From Jacaranda mimosifolia (taxonomy: Eukaryota > Streptophyta > Magnoliopsida > Lamiales > Bignoniaceae): a DNA stretch of 64,000 nt. Below, piece by piece: positions 1 to 12,042 of the stretch (position 1 is its first letter; every line of letters begins with the position of its first letter). The notes under the pieces are model-generated. The model was not told where the DNA came from and ran no database searches. It saw only the letters and a program-made list of their open reading frames with translations. The position numbers and the translations under genes are program-made. Location: contig CM032133.1 of NCBI GenBank assembly GCA_018894105.1, positions 19,668,501 through 19,732,500 on the forward strand, in the 5' to 3' direction.

Positions 1-57
1 TCTCAATGAACATTTCATATGTTCTTTAAGTGGTCAATATCTCGGAAAAACTCTTAC

Positions 58-3000
58 CTGGGGAAAAAGATCTAAAGGATTAGCATTGGGACCACCTGAA
101 GGTGCTGGTGGCTGTGTAGCCTGGTTTGAAGGATTAACAGGTTGTCCACCAGCAGGAGGTTGAGCCACAGGAGGAATTTCCGCTTGCTCAGGAATACCCT
201 GGAATTAAGTTCTTCTCCAAGGTTATAAATGGACGTGAATAAGAGGGAAAATTTTTGGAGTTGATGACAAATATAAGAAACATTCCTTTAAATCCTGCAG
301 TCATACTTGGTGAACCGAAAGTGCAACACATGATTAAGATTTGGCAAAATCAGGGGAAATATCCAAGATTTTCGGTGGACACTCACAGAATAAAGGTATT
401 CAACAGCTCTTTCTGGATTATTATATGCAGCCCTTAGTGCACGAACAACTGTATCTCTATCCCAACTTCCTCCACCCATATCAAGAATCTGCTGAATGGT
501 GGCCTCCAAGTTGCTTCCGCCAACAAGATTTGATGCTGCTTGACCATATACATCTGTCGAGCTGTTTGAAGAAAAACATATTAACAAATTATTAGCAATA
601 AGAACTGTCTTAAAAAGTAAATAATCTCAAATGAACTCACGAAACAGGGGTGGGAGCAGGAACTGGAGCAGATTCAGGAGCTGATTGCAGACTGCAAATG
701 CAAACAATGAAATTCTAATTAGACCATAAAGTGAGAGAGATTTTTATTATCAAATAGCCAATAACTAGAAGAATAAGATGAACTCACGTAGCCATAGTTG
801 GTGCAGGAGTTGGAGCTGCTGTTACAGGTTGTGTTGGCAGAGATGTATTGCTGACAGGTTGGGCCTACAGAGGCAGTTACATAAACCAACCAAAAGAGAT
901 CATATCATTAGATGGTTTGGCTAATAGAAATCCTCAAGGACATAATATTGTGTCTAATCCATGGAATTTCAGAATAAACATGTACAAACAGATGCCACCA
1001 CTCGAAATTTGCAGGCACACATATAGACAAACATGCATATATAAGGTAATCATGCATCAATTAATGCAATCCTCAAGCAAGTAGTATTCTCATTAAGTAT
1101 TCTAGTTAAGGAAAGATTAAAATGGAACTCCACTTTATGTAGCCTCTAATCAGATTCAATTTAGAACCCTGGTCTGCAGTACAGTAAAGAAACAGCCGGA
1201 CATCAATCTGAATGAAATGTTTATTTCTTAGCAGTCAAAAGCTTTAGCATTGAAATTTGCTATCCTTCCAAAATCAAACATGTATGTTGATAGCACTACA
1301 AGCAATTACAGCAAGCATAGAAAGAACTCCCCTGAATAGAAATGCATGATGATTATACATATAAACTCAGTAACATCCAAATACAAGTGGCTCATAATAA
1401 ATCTCACAGAAAGGCATAAAATTATGCATGACATGATCACAATAACATCCACATACGAGTGGGATAAGAAATCACCAATCTGTCGATCTTAACAGCAAAT
1501 CTTGGACTAAAATTCATGGGTGCTTATTAAGACTTTTTAATTAAGTTTTTTCTATTATTTTATTTCTGATTTTCTTTTTGAGCATTTCATCATCCTTTTT
1601 CCTGGGGTTGGGAAATGACAGTTCCAAACTTTCTTTTCTCAGTTTTTGTAAAGTTCAGTTCAAATAATACAAGCATATTAAAAGATTAACTTCCAAATCA
1701 AGGATGGCCTCATCATCCATGGCCAATCCCCCCATCCCCAACACACACAACAGAAAAAAAAAAAAAAAAAAAAAAAAGGGAAAACATCAACACTCAGCAG
1801 CTTAAATGAATGTTGGATGTGCCCAATCTACAAAAATCAAGTGCATAATGAATTAGTAAACTGAAACAGGATATCTGCCAGAAGATAGGCACGTCTGCAT
1901 AATTAGCCGGGACTCATGAGATAAACACCCCAAAACAAATTTCAAATTGTGCTCTCCCAAAATCACAAAATATAGAGGCAGATAATCTTACTGTACTCGA
2001 TGGCGCAGCAGATGCAGTTGTAGCTCCACTTGTTGAAGCCTTATTCTAAAAAAATTGCAAATTTTAGATTTGCGGTCAGCTGTAAGTTAATTTTTTGCAG
2101 TTACAATGTGTTTGTTTGAGTTGTCTAAATATATGAGTCAACATGGGGACAATATGCAGGAAAAGATATTGCCAGGCCAAATAAAAATGCTACTTTACTT
2201 CTGGTGATAAAGCTATTTTTCATCATCCTTTTTATTTACCGTTAGTAATTTGCAATTCTTTCTGTTTACACAAAATGCAGATAACCAAAAAAATAACAAA
2301 GAACTAATGGAGTTGGAGAGAACTCCTCTAGATGACACAAACCAAATACCTTGGTCAGCATAATTACGATGAAACTTTTTTCAGCAATTTCGTTCTCCTC
2401 CATTGTTGTCTCATCCTTGAGAACTTTCCCTTGATGGATAAGCATCTGCTGACCAGCTGGGTATACATCAGAACCCTGAGCTGTTTCAATATTCTTCTTG
2501 ACATCTGCCACCTAACAAATAATCAAGAGAGAGAAAAAATGCTTCAAAGACTATATATCGGTTAAATTAAAAAAATTCCAAACAATGGAAATGGAAGCAA
2601 CACTTGTCTTCCAGATAACTAGTCAGTGGTTCTGGAGAAAATATGGCCAACAAGCAAAATTTTGGCGAATTATATGCAGATCATTCCTTTACCAGAAGGA
2701 TAGAAATATTGCGAGAAATTATATTATAAACTAAGTGTGGGACTTGAACATCGTCAAATCCAAACAAAATCTTATAGCGCCACAAGCTTTTCACTAAACA
2801 AAAGCAAGGTCATTGCCAGCCAGAACTCTAGTTGGTATATTTCATTTTCCATTTAATGCATTTCAGGAGTCAACTGGTATTATATAAAATCCCAAACACA
2901 ATATTTCCATGGAATTGTAGCAATCTATAATACTTCAGATGATAATATTGTCCAGAAAATAATTCCAAAAGGCAATACAAATCTTACCCAAAGTTAAGAG

Positions 3001-5292
3001 TAATCTACAACAATTCCTCAGAATCTATAAAAAGTATTTACCGTAGTTGTCAGGAGCGCAAAGTGCAACGATGCGTAAAGGTGCCCTGGAGCTATAGCGC
3101 ATAACGCGTTTTATCGAAAAAAGCACACCACATATATATGTATATATTTCTACTACGCACCTAAAATATCAATATATTTCACATACTGTAAAGAATAAAT
3201 CCCCCAATAAGATGTTCTTTAAGCCTAAAAATTCCTCCTTTGGTGATTTTGAAGCAATAATTACATTTGATTTGATACCATCACTAGTTTTATTTGGTTG
3301 ACCAACATGCCATGATTCCAACCAGGATCCTTCCTACTCCTATATAAAGTCTCAGAACTCTCCATTTTTTAACAAAAAATAAACTAATTCAACATTTGAG
3401 CACAATAATTAACAAATTAAGATTGTTAGCACTTGACCAATCTAATAAATTTAAGAAATCAAAAATTTATTTTAAAATCCTAAAACATTTCTGCCCAATT
3501 AACAACCATGTTTTAATAGTAAAATGGAAAAGCAATAACAATTTTTAGCCCATCAGTTAACAAATAACAGTAAAAAAAAAAAAAAAAAAAAGAATTAACA
3601 AGTGAAATCTAAAATGAAAACAACAAATGAATGGATATAAGGAAAAAGGAAAAAGAAAAGAACAAAGCAAGTGAAAGGGGAAAAAAAAATTACAGAATGA
3701 AGAGGCGGAGAAGTGGACTGACAGCCGGAGAAGGAGTCGGAGAAGAGGCCGGAGGAGAGAGCTTAAGCTGTTCGCGCGTGTGGAGAAGACAAGAAAGAGC
3801 AACTGCTGCTCGTTGTTGCTCGCGGGAAAGGGCAAATGCAGAGGCAGAATGTCACAAAATTGGGCAGGGTGTTGGGTATTTTTTGATCTTCTGGACTTTC
3901 TGGACTTTGGGCAGAAAATAAAAGCCCTAACCCGTTTTTCCTTCGCATGTTTTTGTTTTTTTGTTTTTTTTTTTTCTTCCCCCCACTGTAAAGCGTCGTG
4001 TGCACTTCGCTGTGTGGGCGACGCTGAAATCCATCGTGCAGCTGTGCTATCGCGCGCGCTTTTGGCACTTTTAACAAGTGTGGTACTATTCACTGTATTA
4101 GTTTTCAGAGCCAAGTCCAGCTCGTTCAAATATTGCATACATTTATTATTCCAATACTTATGCAATGCATATATATACATATGAAAAATATGTGTATTCT
4201 ACATAATAGTTAATACTCTTATAAATTAAAGTATTAAAACAATACTCATAAAAAATTTATACTTCGATTATACATAAAATTAACAAAGTGTTTTTAACTT
4301 TTTATTTTTAAAAAATAAAACATGGACATATAAATTTGAAATAATTAGTTCTTTGTTAATGACATTATTATCTCATATTCAAAAAGCAATGATGATATTT
4401 CCTTAATACATTTTAAAACTATAACGCAAGTCTAGTTGTCTATCAGGTTGCCAGGTCTTGGCTTCAGGGTGGAGCAGCTCCCAAGTCCAACAAAATCTTG
4501 TTGGGTTGGATCCTAAATTTTGGCAAACCTACCCCAGGCGCAAATGGTTGCCACCCCCACGGGAAGTCTTCAGCTTACAAATTGAGGCCAGACAACTAAG
4601 TTTCTCTCAGATGCAAGCACAAGATAATTCAACCCCATGAGTCTTTGGCGTAACTTATTACTCAAAGACCAACAGCAATGAACAGAAAGCACCACAGTTT
4701 CTCCCTATTCCAAACTTGAAACTTCTTATTACCGCAGAGAGGGAAGACAAAACATTTTGAAATAGCAATCCACCGACTAATAGAACTGTTCTTGAGATAT
4801 ATGGAAAGTTTGGCTAATGGTAGAGGGTATAGTTACTCCACCGTTTTGAGATATATATTCCCATTATCTAGAAATATATATGTGACTGTTTAGATAGTCG
4901 AAATTCATCATTAAAACCAATAATTCACTAAAAGAAGCGAATCCCAAGAGGAAAAAAGGGAAAAGAAAAAAAAAAGGGAAAGAAAGAACTCAAATTTATG
5001 AAGTAAAGCATAACGGAAACTTCAATTACCATATGAATTACGATTTAAAAAAAAATCTCCAAATAACAGCCCCAGCCCCAAGCCAACAACCCAAAACAAA
5101 GACAATTCGAAAGCCCTAATTACAATACATTAACACTACAGAAGAAGTGATCCAAATTAAACGCACAAAAACACACAGGTACATCAACATATGTACAGCG
5201 AGAAACAGAAGAAGAGGAATTTATACCGTGTCTTCGGGGTTCACTTCAATCTCGAAGTGCGAGCCTTTCAGAGTCTTCACAAAAATCTTCAT
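58..5292 (-). CDS. RAD23: RAD23 ubiquitin receptor, 5' part of gene (7 exons, 3' end outside window)
   Basis: Shuttle factor that carries ubiquitinated proteins to the 26S proteasome; the family also partners XPC/RAD4 in nucleotide excision repair. Exons, all with GT-AG borders and consistent phases: 5227-5292, 2350-2511, 1992-2045, 788-864, 641-691, 387-561, 58-198 (726 nt, 242 codons). The intron after exon 7 runs off the window. Residues 1-76 are the ubiquitin-like domain (starts [17 protein letters not shown]; later FIVIMLTK). Residues 77-138 are an Ala/Pro/Thr linker. Exon 6 (about 138-195) holds UBA1, with the plant RAD23 signature [17 protein letters not shown]. Exon 7 is a Pro/Gln/Asn linker. 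The XPC-binding domain and UBA2 should lie beyond position 1. The start is the first ATG after a TATA box about 180 bases upstream. Intron 1 is long (2,715 nt) and holds a GC-rich island. RAD23 is certain; which paralogue (C/D-like) is inference. Confidence 0.95.
3040..4090. other. GC-rich island inside RAD23 intron 1, possibly inserted or an alternative promoter
   Basis: Most of intron 1 is AT-rich, but two patches are rich in GCGC motifs (3045-3105 and 3985-4065). Between them, 3620-3940 resembles a plant 5' leader on the minus strand: a GGGTTAGGGC telobox-like motif near 3925, then CT-rich and CCTCTTCTCC runs. The outer patches have loosely inverted TTGTYARRAGYGC ends (about 3047 and 4078), as some MULE-type elements do, but I see no 9-base target duplication. 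Long open frames here (for example 3557-4180, minus) are lysine/phenylalanine-rich and match no family I know. It could be a transposon carrying a captured promoter or exon, or an internal promoter of RAD23. Confidence 0.3.
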
Positions 5293-5470
5293 CTTCGGTC
5301 GGAACTTTGTTGCTCTACTTCCGCCCGCTCTCTGGAGAACGACGTGTCCGATCTCCCGACGGCGCCGGTGATGGTGGATGTATAAATAAATTCAGAGAGA
5401 GTAAAACACAAGAAGAAAATATCAGAATCACAAATCAGAATAGAACGGTGGCTGTAAAGTCAGTCACAGT

Positions 5471-5477
5471 TTATATA
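5471..5477 (-). promoter_or_regulatory. Probable TATA box of RAD23
   Basis: The minus strand reads TATATAA here, in the context CCTATATAAACTG. It lies about 180 bases upstream of the RAD23 ATG, so transcription would start near 5440-5447 and give a 5' UTR of roughly 150 nt. That UTR has a CT-rich stretch near 5390-5400 and a GC-rich part next to the ATG. Position and sequence support it; there is no expression evidence. Confidence 0.6.
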
Positions 5478-5988
5478 GGTGGAGGGTGGCAATTATTGAG
5501 TGACATCCCGGTCACTGACTACATTCTGAAACCCAATAGATGTTCAACACGTATTGATGAGTTGACCGACACCCACGATATTAGAGTTTATGTTGGGTAA
5601 AAACCAGAAAAAGGAAAACTAGATGGATAATGGCCATGGGAGTCGCTGGATCTATAATTTTGCCTTAAGTACTGGACATGAAAAATTGATTATGTAATGA
5701 TGACAAATGAATGCATTATAGATTTGGTTCAATGAATGGAAGAAACAAGTGAAGAGGAAGAGATGGTATTATTGGGAAAATTACTATTTTTCATAAAACA
5801 CATTATTATATTAAAAAATTCATTAAAATATTTTGTAACAATTTGAATTTTTAAATTTTATATTAAAACGATAATGAGAGAAAGTTAGGGATTAATTTCG
5901 ATAAAATATGCTTTAAATTACGGAATTAAACCATCATTAAATTTTAATTGAATTAGTTAGGGCCTGAACATAAATATTAAAAGATAAG
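5478..5988. other. RAD23 upstream flank, no gene
   Basis: Non-repetitive AT-rich DNA between the RAD23 promoter and the first MITE. It presumably contains RAD23 regulatory sequence. I see no reading frame of note. Confidence 0.5.
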
Positions 5989-6324
5989 GGCCTGTTTGAT
6001 TTTATTTTTTATTTTTGTCATTTTCAAAATTTGAAAAAGTAATTAGTGAAAATGAGTTGAAAATGAATTTATATTTAGATAGATTGTTGGAAAAGTAATG
6101 ATTATATTCGTTTTAATAAGTTGTAGATGGAGAGCGATAGAAATAATAGAATAAAGAGAGAAGATATATAGATTATTGGGAGAGGATATGTAGGCTATTG
6201 AAGAATATGTTTTAAAAATGAAAATGAAAATAATATTGAGTGAAAATGTCTAAAAAATATGTGTTTTATTTTTAAAATAATATAAAATATAAAAATGAGC
6301 TTTAAAAATGAAATTAAACAGGCC
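5989..6324. mobile_element. MITE with GGCCTGTTTRATTT terminal inverted repeats (Tourist-like)
   Basis: The left end reads GGCCTGTTTGATTTTATTTT and the complement of the right end reads GGCCTGTTTAATTTCATTTT. Both sides are flanked by TAAG (5985-5988 and 6325-6328), fitting the TAA target duplication of PIF/Harbinger-Tourist elements. The 336-base AT-rich interior has no reading frame. The family name is inferred from the ends and the duplication only. Confidence 0.75.
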
Positions 6325-6518
6325 TAAGAGGCTGGTCAAAACTCCATTTGGGACCTAATTACCAAAAACTAGAATGGTAGGAGGTCAATATATAAGAAAA
6401 TAAATTGCAAGGACTAAATTGGGAGTTAGAGGTTAATTTGTAGGCAGTTAGAATTTTGTTAGGCTAAATTGAAAGGCGATCAGAACTTTTGGGGGCATTT
6501 TGAAATTCCAAAAAATAA

Positions 6519-6748
6519 GGGCTTGTTCTTCTATGTTTTGAAAAAAAAATTTCCAACCCAAAAAAAAAAATTCAAAATAGAGGCACATTCCGAATCTTTT
6601 TCCCAAAATACTATAATTTTTTATCCAAAAAATCCCTCATAATTCACCCCAAAAAAACTCACACCCTAAAAAGCACACCTATCCCTTTATTTTCTCATTC
6701 CATCTTTCATATCACTATTTCATTTATCACTCTCTTATTTCTTTAATT

Positions 6749-6783
<35 letters not shown>

Positions 6784-8379
6784 ATTTATATATATATATA
6801 TATAAATATTAAAATTTTAATACTTAAAAAATTCTAAAACTTATGTTTACAAAATTAATTAAAATAATCATCGAGAAAATTAATTAAATTTAATGAATAA
6901 TTTATTTACTAAATAATATATTAAATTAATTAAATAATATATTAGTTATATTAATATTTAATGTATTAATTGAATATTATATTTATTCATTTAGTAAATA
7001 TTTTAAAATATTTTAATTTGATATAATAAATAAATTAATCTTCATTAAATATTAATATTCATATTTATTTAAAATTATTATAAAAAATTAATTATGGTGT
7101 GATATTTATTTAATAATCTATTAAGTTTAATAAATTAATATTAATACAATTAAAATAATTATCTAGAAAATTAATTAAAATTAAGTAAAAATCTTTTTGA
7201 TTGTTACTAAATAATTTATTTATTAAATAATATATTAATTAAATAATGAGTTAAAGTAAATAAATAACTTATTAAATTAATCAAATTAATTAATTTAATT
7301 ATTTAAATAACTTATCATGTATATATTAATTATGTTTCATACTTTACGCATAATTAAATGTTATGCTTATTTGTTTAATAAATAATTTAAGATGATTTAG
7401 TTTCATATAATATAAAATTATTTTTTTTTAATTTGATGAATCGTTATTAAGTTTTATATATATTTTATTTTATTTAAATAAATAACTAAGGGAATGTTTG
7501 GTTATGTTTTTTGTGTGATTTTATTATGTGTTCTTTAAGAATGAATTATTGGAGAATGTGAAAGTTATTTTTTAGTATGTTTGCTTATGTTTTGAAGGAG
7601 ATATTTTTTATTATAGCAGTCAAATCATTGTTTTTTGTTGAATTTTTGGGGGTGAAAATGAAATTGAATGATTTTTTTAATATTAGAATAATAATAAAAT
7701 ATATGTAATATATGTATGTATATATATTGGAAAATGCGTATTTTGGAGGAAAAATTGATATATGTTTGGTTATGTTTCCCCAAAACAATGTTGTTCTGGG
7801 AAAACATAACCAAACACTCCCTAAGTTTTATTTATACATAAATTGTAAATAATAAATAGTTAAATAATTATATTTTAAGAATAGTTAATGTACAATAATT
7901 AATTTTTTTTATATAAGCTGAATCAACAATTATGATATTAGTCTATTTTTTATAATTAAGATATAATTATAAATTCATAAATAATTAATATTTATTAATA
8001 CATTCATAAAAATATAAATTTTAAAATAAAGCACCAATTGAATTAATTACACATCATTTTATTACAATAATATATCAATTATTACATATACATATACATA
8101 CATCATCCAACTATAAATATACATATATATATATATATAATATTACATAAAAAAATATTTTCATCTTACAAACCCAACAAAAAAACAATTGGTTTGATAT
8201 CAACAGTAAAGTTTGTCTTCTTCAAAACATAAAAAAACAAATAACTCATTTTCAAATCATTTTTCATATTTCCTCAAAACAAAAAAAAAACCATATCACA
8301 TTCTCTAAATTTTCTCCCAAAAATCCATTCTCTCCAAATTTTTTCTCTAGAAATAACCAAAACACAAGAGAAGAGGCCC
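6519..8379. mobile_element. TAA-flanked TIR element, about 1.5 kb without its nested MITE
   Basis: The left end GGGCTTGTTCTTCTATGTTTTG pairs with the complement of the right end, GGGCCTCTTCTCTTGTGTTTTG. TAA flanks both sides (6516-6518 and 8380-8382). The interior is extremely AT-rich, carries TG/TA microsatellites (about 6752-6806) and TA runs (8115-8140), and codes for nothing I recognise. A second TAA-flanked MITE sits inside at 7490-7821. The ends suggest a non-autonomous PIF/Harbinger-like element. The imperfect repeats make the exact borders less sure than those of the nested copy. Confidence 0.6.
7490..7821. mobile_element. MITE nested in the 6519-8379 element
   Basis: The left end GGGAATGTTTGGTTATGTTT matches the complement of the right end, GGGAGTGTTTGGTTATGTTT, at 19 of 20 bases. 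TAA lies immediately outside both ends (7487-7489 and 7822-7824). The element is 332 bases and AT-rich. The clean ends indicate that it is younger than its host element. The TGTTTGG core is typical of Tourist-type MITEs. Confidence 0.85.
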
Positions 8380-8382
8380 TAA

Positions 8383-10230
8383 GTGTCTATATATGATTTA
8401 ACCAACAATTTTATCTAATTCTTATAACGAGAATCCCATCAAAACCCTAACGGGTGAATGCCTAGAAAACAGCTGAAAAACCTGAAGATCGATAGATGTG
8501 TTCTACTCATCACAAGAAGTTGAAACATTAAAAACCCATGAATTGACGAAGAAATCGGCCATGAAATTCGCGTGGCGACAGGTGGTAGTATGGTAGTTTT
8601 CGACGACGTTTTTTAACGAATTAAGGGTAGAAGGTGATAAGTTTGTGATGGGCAGACTGTTCGTGGCTTCAATTTATGTAAACGACGTGCAATGTTGACA
8701 ATTTTTGCTGTGACGGTGACGGCGACGGCGACGGGGACTTTGCGGGAGTTTAACAGCCAATTGGCCAGCTTGCCGATGGTAGAATGATGAATTGTTAGAT
8801 GGCTTTTGTTCATATCCTCAAGGCGCACTTGTGGGTGTAGTCGGCTCCCAACTTTGGCGATTGTAGACGGTGGTGGTCCGGTGACAGCAGTTAGTTGTGT
8901 CTATGTTTTGGTTTCAGGTTCATCGAGCTACTTTCGGGCTTAAATTTACCTAATTTGGCCCAATTTGGGTAAAAGCTAACAAATCATATTTTATTCGGTT
9001 CAATTCCTGAATTCTGACTAAATCTGACTGTAAGATTATGGTTTATCGAATTCAAACAAATTAAGATTAAATTAACTTAAATCAAAAAAATTTGGAATTA
9101 TTAACGTTTAAATCTTGACTCGAATAATTGTAAAATCTAGACCTAGTAAATTAAAAAAATATTGCCTAGCTTATAATCTTGGATCATGATTACATAATGG
9201 ACAGAATAAAATTTTAGGAGCGAAGTGCAAACAAGCATGAGTTAATTAACTCAATTTTGTGAGATTAGATTTGAAATAAAGTATAGTTAGGACAAATTAT
9301 TTATAAATCATGTGAGAATTGAGATAAAGTTAGTACTTCAAAAACAATTGTTATAACATCGGGAGTTTTGGATTAACCAGAGTCAAAAGTAAATGGGTTC
9401 GAACTGAGTTAAGCTTTGCAGCAAAGTATATAATAAATCTTGAGTTATTACATGCTAATTTATAGATTAGAACTCAGTTAGTTTAAGATTGTGTAATAAT
9501 AATAATAATTAATTTATACGACTTAGACATATCAATTCAAGAGAGTGCGACATATTATTATCATTTCATGGGATTGAGCGAGATAATTTGAGCAATTATA
9601 TTAGAATAAACTTACCTAAATTAAATCATACATATTAAAGTGAGCATTGGGCTTCAATTTGACTTATAGATAAGATTTTAGTAAAATAAGGCAAATGTTA
9701 ATTGGGTGTATAGAGAAAAGTTATGAAAGAAACATAAAATTATTAGTCTATTGAGCATAGCTACGTAGATTAAGAAATTAAGTTAATATTATTTCGATCT
9801 CTCTTATACTGTATTTTGGGATAAGTAAGTAACTAGAAGACGAGCTATCGGGCTCATGAGAAAAAGCTCTGCTACTTAATATGTCAGGTGAGGTTTATAC
9901 TCAATAATACAAGATATCTTTGTTGGGAAAAAAAAAATCATATATAGTAAATTTAATATTGTTGTTTGATGGTTCCTATATTAAGTTTGAGAAATCAATT
10001 CCTTATTTTGTGTTGTTTCATTTTTAATGAATTTATCTCTAAACTCCTACATTAAATCTAAGAAAATAAGAAGATATTCCAAATGATCATTCCCTTAAAT
10101 GTTTGCCCTAAATATGGGTTCTAAAATGACATTTTTTTTAATATCAATGTCTTTGTGTGAAAAGGATTCTAAAATGTGTCAATTGAACTATGGAATTTTC
10201 AGAACATCGAAATTGTTGAAGTATGATTTA
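8383..10230. other. Intergenic DNA with one GC-richer patch (8440-8940)
   Basis: Mostly AT-rich with no gene I recognise. The patch at 8440-8940 is clearly richer in GC and has a repeated GACGGC motif near 8712-8740. A minus-strand frame of about 71 codons (8613-8828) extends upstream to about 8885 without resembling a known protein. It may be a gene relic or a captured fragment. The remainder (8940-10230) shows nothing further. Confidence 0.3.
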
Positions 10231-10800
10231 ATTGATACATTTATCGAGTCAATATGTACTGCTTGTGAGGCAATTTCGCTTACTGGTCGTTATTGATCTA
10301 TATTGATTGTGAGGCCGTCTTACGAACTGGCCATTATTGAGTTATATCAGTTGTGAGACCGTCTTGTTGATTGGCCATTAGTGATTTATAATGGTTGTAG
10401 AGGCCGTCTTCACCGACCTATATTGATATATTAGTGATAGAAGCAGCTATCCTGACTCATTCGTATTTATATATTAATTATATAGGCAACCATGCTAACT
10501 CGCTTGTATATATATTGTTGATAGAGGCTATCATGCTGATTGACCCGTATTGATATATCGATGATAGAGGTAGTCAATGCTGACTTTGCTTGTTTTTAAC
10601 AATGATGATAGACTGACTGACCGACCAATATTTATATATTGATGATAGAAGATGTCATGTTGATTGATTTGTATTTATCTATATTAGTGATAGAAGTCAT
10701 TTCTAATGGTCTGTAATATGTTGATTGTGAAGGTCGTCTATATCGGCTCATAGTTAATCTACATTTGTTATGGAAGCCATCTTATTGATTAGCCTGAAAG
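10230..10800. repeat. Degenerate tandem array, about 43-base unit, some 12 copies
   Basis: Successive units share the pattern TATTGATATATTGATGATAGAGG, then a variable GTCATGCTGAYTGRCC-type half. Unit starts lie near 10294, 10338, 10382, 10423, 10466, 10509, 10550, 10595, 10631, 10674, 10716 and 10756. Neighbouring units are related but heavily diverged. The early copies carry GAGGCCGTCTT and the middle ones GATAGAGG, so the array seems to have evolved by local expansion. It codes for nothing and lies just upstream of an LTR element. Confidence 0.65.
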
Positions 10801-11130
10801 TGACTTAGGGTTTATTCTGTTCCATCTAGCGTCTGTAGCATAAAACTTCAAGTGGAAACATTTTTCTACAATTGATTTTGTGAAGCTGATCTGATTCTTA
10901 AATGTTGAAATATGAGAGTTTTACTATAAGCAAGTATTGAAATTTGAGTTGTCTCCTCACGGATATGGGATCGTCTTGAGACGGATTCTCCCAGAATTTT
11001 GAAATAAAATCTCTCTATTATTAGAATAATTTATATTAAATCGTAGATATCCAGTTCTCGAACTTTAAATGGAAAATATAAAACAATTTTGTCCTTAAGC
11101 AATTCTCTTATGTACATTTGAAATTATATG

Positions 11131-11986
11131 TGTAAACTTCAATTTTTGCCTAATTGGAGAGCGATACGTATAAAATAATATGCTACTTATTAATTCAAAA
11201 TTTTCTATTTATCTTGAAATTTATTAAATTTAATTCCAAAAGATAAATAGTTAATTTTTATTAATACTCTAGTATTTATTTTTTGCTCCAATCAAATATT
11301 GATAAGTACCAAAGATAAAGTGTCTATACCTATGGACCAATCAAATCAAAGATATTTGATATTATATCTTGAAATGTGATATTATCTCTTCATACTTAAT
11401 ATTGTCTATTGATATTTGATATTATCTTATCAAAGAGATAACCCTCAAAGAAGTTGAAGTCAATATGAAAGTCTTCCATCAAGTATCTATATTAAGGGGG
11501 TGACCAAAGCTCATTCAACACAAAACACAAATTCCAACAAGTGAGAGGAACTTTGAAGTAGTCCAACAATACTCTCAATCAAATTTAAGAAGATCCACGG
11601 TGTTCAAGGCGTTCTTCGTGGAGCTCATCATATTCTGGCATTTGATTCGGAATTAAAGTACGAAGCCCTCGAATTGGTGTTATTTTATTCAAATTAAATT
11701 CAAGGCGTTTTTCGCGGAGCTCTTATATTTTTTCGTTTGATTCGAGATTAAAGTGCGAAACCCTTGAATTGGCGTTATTTCTTCAAATCAAATTTAAGGA
11801 GATCCACAATGTTTAATGTATTCTTTGCGGAGTTCATTAAATTCAAGACCATATTTGGAAGGGAAGAATCAGAGAATTAGATTAGAGATTGAATTCACAG
11901 TTGATTGATTTTAATTTTATTATATTTGTACGATTTTTCTTGTTTTGTAATTTTATTTATTGCAGACAAAGAAATTTGTGCTTACA
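11131..11986 (+). repeat. 5' LTR of the 11.1-14.9 kb element
   Basis: 856 bases, beginning TGTAAACTTC and ending GTGCTTACA. It is somewhat longer than the 3' LTR, which lacks about 30 bases corresponding to the region near 11645-11680. The TATA-box position reads CTATATTAAGGGGG (about 11487), a weaker version of the intact box in the 3' LTR. Confidence 0.85.
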
Positions 11987-12042
11987 AATTTTGGCACACT
12001 CTGTGGGACATCTCGATCTCTCATCTCTTCATTTCATCAAAA

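Noticed and set aside
3047..4078. MULE with TTGTYARRAGYGC ends
   Set aside because: End similarity is weak and no 9-base duplication is present; kept only as an unexplained island.
3557..4180. 207-codon minus-strand frame in RAD23 intron 1
   Set aside because: Phe- and Lys-rich translations of T and A runs; no domain, and a second frame is open over the same bases.
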